Shown here piece by piece: positions 7,563-11,375 of a DNA stretch of 11,375 nt. Every line of letters begins with the position of its first letter. The stretch's first letter is position 1. This DNA is from JBOGZI01 sp050697275 (GTDB lineage: Bacteria > Actinomycetota > Thermoleophilia > Solirubrobacterales > 70-9): contig JBOGZI010000005.1 in assembly GCA_050697275.1 (NCBI GenBank), positions 1 through 11,375 of the forward strand, in the 5' to 3' direction. A program made the translations under genes and the position numbers. The notes under the pieces were generated by a model that saw only the letters and a program-made list of their open reading frames with translations, was not told the DNA's origin and made no database searches.

Positions 7563-7648
7563 GTTCGCGGATTCGATCGCCGTGGGCCTTTGCTCTACCT
7601 GTATTTTCGCCTGTAGCGGACGCCCCGCTGAGAGCTTCCACCCCAATC
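7563..7648. promoter_or_regulatory. Divergent intergenic region with CCTGTA direct repeat
   Basis: These 86 bases separate the start of the minus-strand kinase from the plus-strand DsbA-like gene and should hold both promoters. The segment around 7597-7615 is the most AT-rich stretch nearby (TGTATTTTCG) and carries two copies of CCTGTA (7598-7603 and 7610-7615), 12 bases apart start to start, about one helical turn. I could not assign convincing -35/-10 boxes on either strand. The region's role follows from gene orientation; an operator function for the repeats is a guess. Confidence 0.4.
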
Positions 7649-8527
7649 ATGCCTGCCCAGGTCCGCTTCTACACCGATCCCGCCTGTTCCTGGTCGTGGG
7701 GGGGCGAGCCGGCGCTGCGCCGGCTGATCTGGGAATTCGACGGTGAGCTCGAGTTCGTCTGGGTGATGGGAGGGCTGGCGCGCCGCTACGGGAAGGGATA
7801 CGAGGACACCCAGGGCGGGATCGGGCGGGGACCCGACTGCTTCGCCGATCTGATCTCCCACTGGCTCGACGTCACGGCGGAGACGGAGATGCCGAGCGAT
7901 CCCAGGATCTGGACGGAGAACCCGCTCAGCAGCACCTATCCGGGCTGCCAGGCGGTGAAGGCGGCCGCCGAGCAGGGGTGGGAGGCCGGCTACCGGTACC
8001 TGCGGCGCCTGCGCGAGGGGATCATGGTCGGCCGCCGACGCCTCGATCACGCTGAAGCACTGGTTGCGGAGGCCGGGCCGGCGGGGCTCGACCGCGAGCG
8101 GTTCGAGATCGACCTGCGCTCCAATGCGATCACCGAGGCCTTCGGCGCCGACCTCGAGGAGGTCCGCAGCCCGCCGCCGGAGGCGGTCGAGGCCGGCGCG
8201 GTCGCCCGCACCGAGGGAAAGGAGCGGATCAGCTTCCCGTCGGCCCTGTTCGTCGGGGAGGACGGCGCTCGCCACGGCGTCTGGGGCGCACGCTCCCACC
8301 CGGCGCTGCACGAGGCGGCCCTGGCGAGCGGCGCGAAGCAGGTGAACGAGGGCAGCCTGCCGCCCCTGGAGGCGATCCGGCGCTTCGGCAGGTGCGCCAC
8401 CCGGGAGCTGGTGGTGCTCGCCGACCGGCCCAGGCCGGTGATCGAGGCCGAGCTCTGGACACTCGCCAGGGACTGGAGGCTGAAGCCGATACCCGCTCTC
8501 ACCGGCACCCTCTGGGAGCCGGCTTAA
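7649..8527 (+). CDS. DsbA-family thioredoxin-fold protein with a single active-site cysteine
   Basis: This is a 292-residue protein, probably cytoplasmic since there is no signal peptide or membrane helix. The N-terminal strand VRFYTDPACSWSWGGEP matches the DsbA/FrnE/YjbH-like superfamily, in which the active site is usually CxxC or CPWSW-like. Here only Cys13 remains and the resolving position is Ser16. A helical insertion follows, then the cis-Pro loop ISFPSALFV with Pro197, closing a thioredoxin fold. The C-terminal 70 residues are helical (VVLADRPRPVIEAELW). Possible roles are a monothiol redox protein, a glutathione-transferase-like isomerase or a YjbH-like adaptor; the sequence does not decide. 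The ATG at 7649 is used because the conserved strand begins at residue 5 and no start codon occurs in frame just upstream. No Shine-Dalgarno is visible, so it may be leaderless or weakly translated. It is transcribed away from the kinase and converges on the hydrolase gene. Confidence 0.85.
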   Translation: MPAQVRFYTDPACSWSWGGEPALRRLIWEFDGELEFVWVMGGLARRYGKGYEDTQGGIGRGPDCFADLISHWLDVTAETEMPSDPRIWTENPLSSTYPGCQAVKAAAEQGWEAGYRYLRRLREGIMVGRRRLDHAEALVAEAGPAGLDRERFEIDLRSNAITEAFGADLEEVRSPPPEAVEAGAVARTEGKERISFPSALFVGEDGARHGVWGARSHPALHEAALASGAKQVNEGSLPPLEAIRRFGRCATRELVVLADRPRPVIEAELWTLARDWRLKPIPALTGTLWEPA

Positions 8528-8549
8528 GCTCGAGCCTGTCGCGCGAAGA

Positions 8550-8570
8550 CCAGAGGCGTCGCGCCTCAGG
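8550..8570. terminator. Short hairpin between convergent genes, candidate bidirectional terminator
   Basis: A perfect 6-bp stem GAGGCG/CGCCTC (8553-8558 with 8562-8567, loop TCG) is extended by CC/GG across an A-A mismatch. It lies about 25 bases after the plus-strand stop and covers the stop codon of the minus-strand hydrolase. No T-run follows on either strand. Confidence 0.4.
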
Positions 8571-9288
8571 CCGACCCCAGCAAGGCGCGTTCGAGCTCGA
8601 GGAGCTCGTCTGTGACGGCGATCGGCTCGGTCGCAATCGCCAGGTGCTTGACCCCGGCGATCTCGGCCACCGGCCAGCCGCGGCCGCGGGCATCGGCTGC
8701 GCTCTCCCCGTAGGGCTCGCCGCTGAGGAGGAGATAGGCGCACGGGCGTGCCTCCCAACCTTCGGGCACGGGCACCGTCGCATCGAAGTAGGAGAGCGGA
8801 AGCCGAGGCATCTCGTCCTCGAGGGCCCCGCGCAAGCGATCGTCCGGGACGAGCTCGCGCATCTCCTGCTCGCCGAACCAGCTCGACCATGGCGGCAGCA
8901 GACCGTCACTGGCGAGCCCCCGCAGCGAGTCCATCAATTCCGACGGGGCCAGGTTCACGCCGCCGCTCGGGGGCGGCAAGAACGAGTCGGCGAAGACCAG
9001 CGCTGCGACCTCGGGGGTGAGGGCGTCAGCGATCGCTGGCAACAGGGGGCCGGCGCCGCTGTGGCCGGCGAGGACGATCGGACCCGGGGTCCTGGTGGTG
9101 GCGGCGCGAACGGCCTCCGGGACGTGACGCCACTGCGGCGCCTCGGCGCGAGCGACCTCGAGCAGCGAGGGGACGATGGCCTGGCGCCCCCGCCGCTCGA
9201 GCTCACGGGCGACCTGCGACCAGGCCGTCGGCCCGACCAGCGGGCTGTGCAGGAGCACGAAGACCGGATCGCGCTCTGGACCAGGCAC
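8566..9288 (-). CDS. Alpha/beta-fold hydrolase
   Basis: This is a 240-residue single-domain alpha/beta hydrolase, probably cytoplasmic as no signal peptide is seen. Typical features are the first strand VFVLLHSPLVG with the oxyanion-hole region at His14-Ser15, the nucleophile elbow GHSGAG with Ser77, a second strand AALVFADSFLPPP, and a late KHLAIATEP with catalytic-type His215. The acidic member of the triad is not certain; candidates lie around the LLLSGEPYGES segment. The substrate cannot be inferred; esterase- or lipase-like activity on a small ester is the general expectation. The start is GTG at 9288, chosen because the first strand begins at residue 8. It has no obvious Shine-Dalgarno, and a 17-base inverted repeat sits just upstream. 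The gene lies 108 bases downstream of purM on the same strand, so it could be read through from uppP-purM or have its own promoter. Confidence 0.85.
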   Translation of the reverse strand: MPGPERDPVFVLLHSPLVGPTAWSQVARELERRGRQAIVPSLLEVARAEAPQWRHVPEAVRAATTRTPGPIVLAGHSGAGPLLPAIADALTPEVAALVFADSFLPPPSGGVNLAPSELMDSLRGLASDGLLPPWSSWFGEQEMRELVPDDRLRGALEDEMPRLPLSYFDATVPVPEGWEARPCAYLLLSGEPYGESAADARGRGWPVAEIAGVKHLAIATEPIAVTDELLELERALLGSA

Positions 9289-9303
9289 CGGCGGAGTATG
9301 TCG

Positions 9304-9320
9304 CGTGCCGCCGCGGCACG
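9304..9320. repeat. Perfect 7-bp inverted repeat between purM and the hydrolase gene
   Basis: CGTGCCG and CGGCACG flank a CCG loop. On the minus strand it is about 77 bases after the purM stop and about 15 bases before the hydrolase GTG. It could be a purM terminator without a U-tract, a protein-binding site, or a stem close to the hydrolase ribosome site. The rest of the 108-base gap shows only a 10-bp palindrome CTCCGCGGAG (9368-9377) and no clear promoter. Confidence 0.45.
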
Positions 9321-9396
9321 GTGGGGTGGTCGTCGACCGGCTGGCCTCGCGTGCCCTTGCGATCGCACTCCGCGGAGAAGCGGAAGTCGCCGGAGC

Positions 9397-10395
9397 CTAG
9401 TTGCGGGCCAGCTGTCGAGCCCTATCGGTGACCGCCCCGATCCGCTTCGCCTCCGGGTGGTGGACGCGGAGCAGCTTCAGCGCGGCGTCCTCGTCGCCGG
9501 ACGCGACCACGACGCAGAACCCGCAGCCCAGGTTGAAGACCTCGTGCATCTCCTCTTCGCCGACCTGGCCCAACTCTCGGATCAGCTCGAAGACCGGCGG
9601 CACCGGCAGCGGGTCGTCGATCTGGTAGCCCACCTCGGCCTCGAGCCGGAGCAGGTTGCCGAGCCCGCCCGAGGTGATGTGGGCGAGCCCGCGCACGTCC
9701 ACCTCGGAGCCGAGCAGCTCGAGCACCGGCTTGACGTAGATCGCGGTCGGCTCCAGCAGAACCTCGCCGAGCGGCCTGCCGAGGCGGTCGTCGTCCAGCG
9801 GCACCTGCTCGAGCGCCGAGCGGGCGAGGGTGTAGCCGTTCGAGTGCAGTCCCGTCGAGGGGAGCCCGATCACCGGGTCCCCGGGCTCGATCGCGGCGCC
9901 GGTGACGAGGGAGTCGAGCGCGACGACGCCGAAGCCCGCCCCGGCCAGGTCGACCCCGCGGATCAGCTCGCCGAGCTGGGCCAGCTCCCCGCCGACGATC
10001 TCGATCCCGGCCTGCTCCGCGCCGGACGCCAGACCCCGCCCGAGCGCCGCAGCGACCTCGGGGTCGGCGCGGTCCACCGCCAGGTAGTCGACCATCGCCA
10101 GCGGCTCCGCGCCGACGCAGATCAGGTCGTTGACGTTCATCGCCACGCAGTCGATTCCGACCGTGTCCCAGCGCCCGAGTTGCTCGGCGACCAGCAGCTT
10201 GGTGCCGACCCCGTCGGTGGTCAGCGCCACGCCGGTGCGCTCGTCGATGCGCACGACGTTCGCGTAGTGCCCGCTGGCCAGCACCTGGCGGCTCTCGCCA
10301 CGGGGGCCGGCCGCCAGCGCCTCGACCAGCGCCGCCACCGCGGCGTCGCCCGCCCCCTGGCTGACGCCGGCGCGCGAGTAGGCCTCTCCGTTCAA
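9397..10395 (-). CDS. purM: Phosphoribosylformylglycinamidine cyclo-ligase (AIR synthetase)
   Basis: This 332-residue cytoplasmic enzyme of purine synthesis converts FGAM and ATP to aminoimidazole ribotide. Seen in order: Tyr6-x-x-AGV near the start, TTDGVGTK (59-66), MNVNDLICVGAEPLAMVDY (86-104), GGELAQL (135-141), DLAG (149-152), PSTGLHSNGY (179-188), LLEPTAIYVK, HITSGGLGNLLR and FNLGCGF near the end. The Gly-rich GGFGA loop of typical bacterial PurM is replaced by ASGHYANVVRID, and GGETAEMPG is GGELAQLGE; both recall the shorter archaeal-type sequences. The start is TTG at 10395, overlapping the uppP stop (TTGA), with GAGGAG eight bases upstream. The open frame extends 60 codons further, but that stretch is Arg/Pro-rich shadow sequence of uppP. 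Family identity is secure; the subtype is from memory of family motifs. Confidence 0.95.
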   Translation of the reverse strand: MNGEAYSRAGVSQGAGDAAVAALVEALAAGPRGESRQVLASGHYANVVRIDERTGVALTTDGVGTKLLVAEQLGRWDTVGIDCVAMNVNDLICVGAEPLAMVDYLAVDRADPEVAAALGRGLASGAEQAGIEIVGGELAQLGELIRGVDLAGAGFGVVALDSLVTGAAIEPGDPVIGLPSTGLHSNGYTLARSALEQVPLDDDRLGRPLGEVLLEPTAIYVKPVLELLGSEVDVRGLAHITSGGLGNLLRLEAEVGYQIDDPLPVPPVFELIRELGQVGEEEMHEVFNLGCGFCVVVASGDEDAALKLLRVHHPEAKRIGAVTDRARQLARN

Positions 10396-11342
10396 GCCGG
10401 GCGCTCCTCGACGCTCCCGGGGTCGCCGCCCGGGCGGTCGGAGGTGGCCGGGGGCCCGCTGCCGTCCGGGCCGGCGCTCCAGCGCTCCGATCCATCCGCG
10501 GAGGCGCCGTCGTGCGAGCCGGGCATCAGTCCGGCGAGCGCGGGATGGCCGGACCGCCGCCGACGCAGCCGCCACAGCACCAGCCCCGCGAGCCCGGCGC
10601 GGTAGGCGGCGTAGGGCCAGAGCGCGCTGTCGCGCTCGACCAGCCGGATCAGCGCCTGGGAGGCGAGGGTGGAGGCGAAGGAGACCGCGGTGCCGGCCGC
10701 GAAGCCGGGCACCTGCTCGCGCGGCAGGCCACGCCGCCGCAGCCGGGCACCCTTGAGCGCCGCGGCCGCGACGATCACGGGAAGCGCCACGGTGCGCGAG
10801 AGCATGTTCGCATGCTGCCGGGTGAAGCCACGCCAGCGGGCGGCGGTCAGGGTGGCGCCGTTTCGCGAGATCCCGGGAGCGAGGGCGGCCGCCTGCGCCA
10901 GGCCGAGGGCTAGTCCGTCGGCGGGGCCCGCCCGCTCCCGGGCCCGGCGTTGGGGAACGCGGTCGGCGAGCGCCATCGCCGCGGCGCCGATCAGCAGCCC
11001 GAGCGCGGTCGGGAGCGGTCCTCCGAGACGGCGCTCGATCGGTCGCTCGAGGGCCAGGCCGAGGATCGCCGGGGGAAGCGAGGAGAGGGCGAGGACGATG
11101 GCCTTGCGCTGGTCGAAGGAGCGCAGCTCGTCGGCGATCACCTGTCGCTGGCCGACCAGCAGCGCCGCCGCCGCGCCGGCGTGAAGCGCCACCTCGAAGC
11201 TCTTGCGCAGCTCGGGATCCTGACGCTCCCAGTCCCAGCCCGCGAGCCAGGGCAGGAGCGTCAGATGCGCGGAGCTGGAGACCGGCAGCAGCTCGGCCGG
11301 GCCCTGGACGGCACCCAGCGCCATCGCGCGCGAGGGCGGCAT
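10392..11342 (-). CDS. uppP: Undecaprenyl-diphosphatase UppP (BacA family)
   Basis: This is a 316-residue polytopic membrane enzyme that hydrolyses undecaprenyl diphosphate to the monophosphate, recycling the C55 carrier used for peptidoglycan and other wall polymers; overproduction gives bacitracin resistance in other bacteria. Seen are the first signature VQGPAELLPVSSSAHL with Glu17, Ser22/Ser23 and His26, a FEVALHAGAAAALL helix, and the second signature PGISRNGAT with Arg160; these are the family's catalytic residues. Several hydrophobic helices follow, the last near residues 243-258. After an Arg run, residues 264-316 form a Gly/Ser/Pro/Asp-rich tail absent from the usual 265-290-residue enzymes. 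The ATG at 11342 is placed as expected, eight residues before LGAVQG, but the frame stays open to the right edge and no Shine-Dalgarno is visible, so a further upstream start cannot be excluded. Its stop overlaps the purM start. Confidence 0.93.
   Translation of the reverse strand: MPPSRAMALGAVQGPAELLPVSSSAHLTLLPWLAGWDWERQDPELRKSFEVALHAGAAAALLVGQRQVIADELRSFDQRKAIVLALSSLPPAILGLALERPIERRLGGPLPTALGLLIGAAAMALADRVPQRRARERAGPADGLALGLAQAAALAPGISRNGATLTAARWRGFTRQHANMLSRTVALPVIVAAAALKGARLRRRGLPREQVPGFAAGTAVSFASTLASQALIRLVERDSALWPYAAYRAGLAGLVLWRLRRRRSGHPALAGLMPGSHDGASADGSERWSAGPDGSGPPATSDRPGGDPGSVEERPA
10404..10409 (-). promoter_or_regulatory. Ribosome-binding site for purM
   Basis: GAGGAG on the minus strand, inside the end of uppP, lies eight bases before the TTG at 10395. 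It is the main evidence for that unusual start. Confidence 0.65.
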
Positions 11343-11375
11343 CGCGACCGGCGAGCCGGCCTGGGCCGTCCGCGC

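Noticed and set aside
7563..7646. 28-residue N-terminal extension of the second kinase from a TTG at 7646
   Set aside because: The codons are unlike the rest of the gene (ATA, CTA, GTA, CAA, AAA), the region lies in the divergent spacer, and the kinase core starts after GTG 7562. A GGGCAGG just before the TTG keeps it possible, so it is noted here.
7595..8890. Minus-strand open frame of 431 codons opposite the DsbA-like gene
   Set aside because: The plus strand has a recognisable thioredoxin fold; the antisense frame has no motif.
10396..10575. 60-residue N-terminal extension of PurM
   Set aside because: It is Arg/Pro-rich, overlaps uppP, and a strong ribosome site marks TTG 10395 right before the conserved PurM start.
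8392..10605. Very long plus-strand open frame (737 codons)
   Set aside because: It runs antisense to the alpha/beta hydrolase and purM, crosses their intergenic gap, and shows Arg/Gly/Asp/Gln-rich composition with no domain. Stop codons are simply rare in this frame of high-GC DNA.
1..11375. tRNA, rRNA, riboswitch, CRISPR, insertion sequence, integrase or attachment site
   Set aside because: Looked for on both strands; no cloverleaf, regular repeat-spacer array, transposase or terminal inverted repeats were seen, and composition is uniform.

Overview
The window is very GC-rich. Its genes use GC-ending codons, non-ATG starts (TTG, GTG) and stop/start overlaps, and it carries the actinobacterial cell-envelope control cluster in the order pstP-rodA-pbpA-pknB. 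Together these point to a high-GC actinobacterium. A deep-branching class such as Thermoleophilia (Solirubrobacterales) fits the single PASTA kinase followed by ddl and the divergent purM, but that placement is an inference from general appearance, not a search result.

Plus-strand block (1-6008). Five genes are joined by overlaps of 1 or 4 bases: the 3' end of a PP2C phosphatase (PstP type, entering from the left edge), rodA/ftsW (SEDS glycosyltransferase), pbpA (class B penicillin-binding protein), pknB (Ser/Thr kinase with four PASTA repeats) and ddl (D-Ala-D-Ala ligase). This looks like one polycistronic, translationally coupled unit. It links the last cytoplasmic step of stem-peptide supply (Ddl), glycan polymerisation (RodA), crosslinking (PbpA) and the kinase/phosphatase pair that senses and controls them.

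Middle (6009-8565). A 90-base convergent gap holds two hairpins. It separates ddl from a second, minus-strand Ser/Thr kinase. That kinase has no PASTA repeats; its extracytoplasmic C-terminus resembles the galactose-binding-like domain at the end of actinobacterial MviN/MurJ proteins. An 86-base divergent spacer with a CCTGTA direct repeat separates this kinase from a plus-strand DsbA-family thioredoxin-fold gene. That gene converges, across a short gap with a perfect 6-bp hairpin, on a minus-strand alpha/beta hydrolase.

Right end (8566-11375, minus strand). In transcription order: uppP (undecaprenyl-diphosphatase, C55-PP recycling), purM (AIR synthetase, TTG start overlapping the uppP stop and backed by a GAGGAG ribosome-binding site), then the alpha/beta hydrolase. 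UppP adds a lipid-carrier step of wall synthesis to the neighbourhood.

I found no tRNA, rRNA, CRISPR array, IS element, integrase or phage gene. This is largely core envelope and metabolic DNA. The most unusual items are the second kinase's sensor domain, paired cysteines in the extracytoplasmic parts of RodA and PknB, and the archaeal-looking PurM. I see no clear undescribed system.
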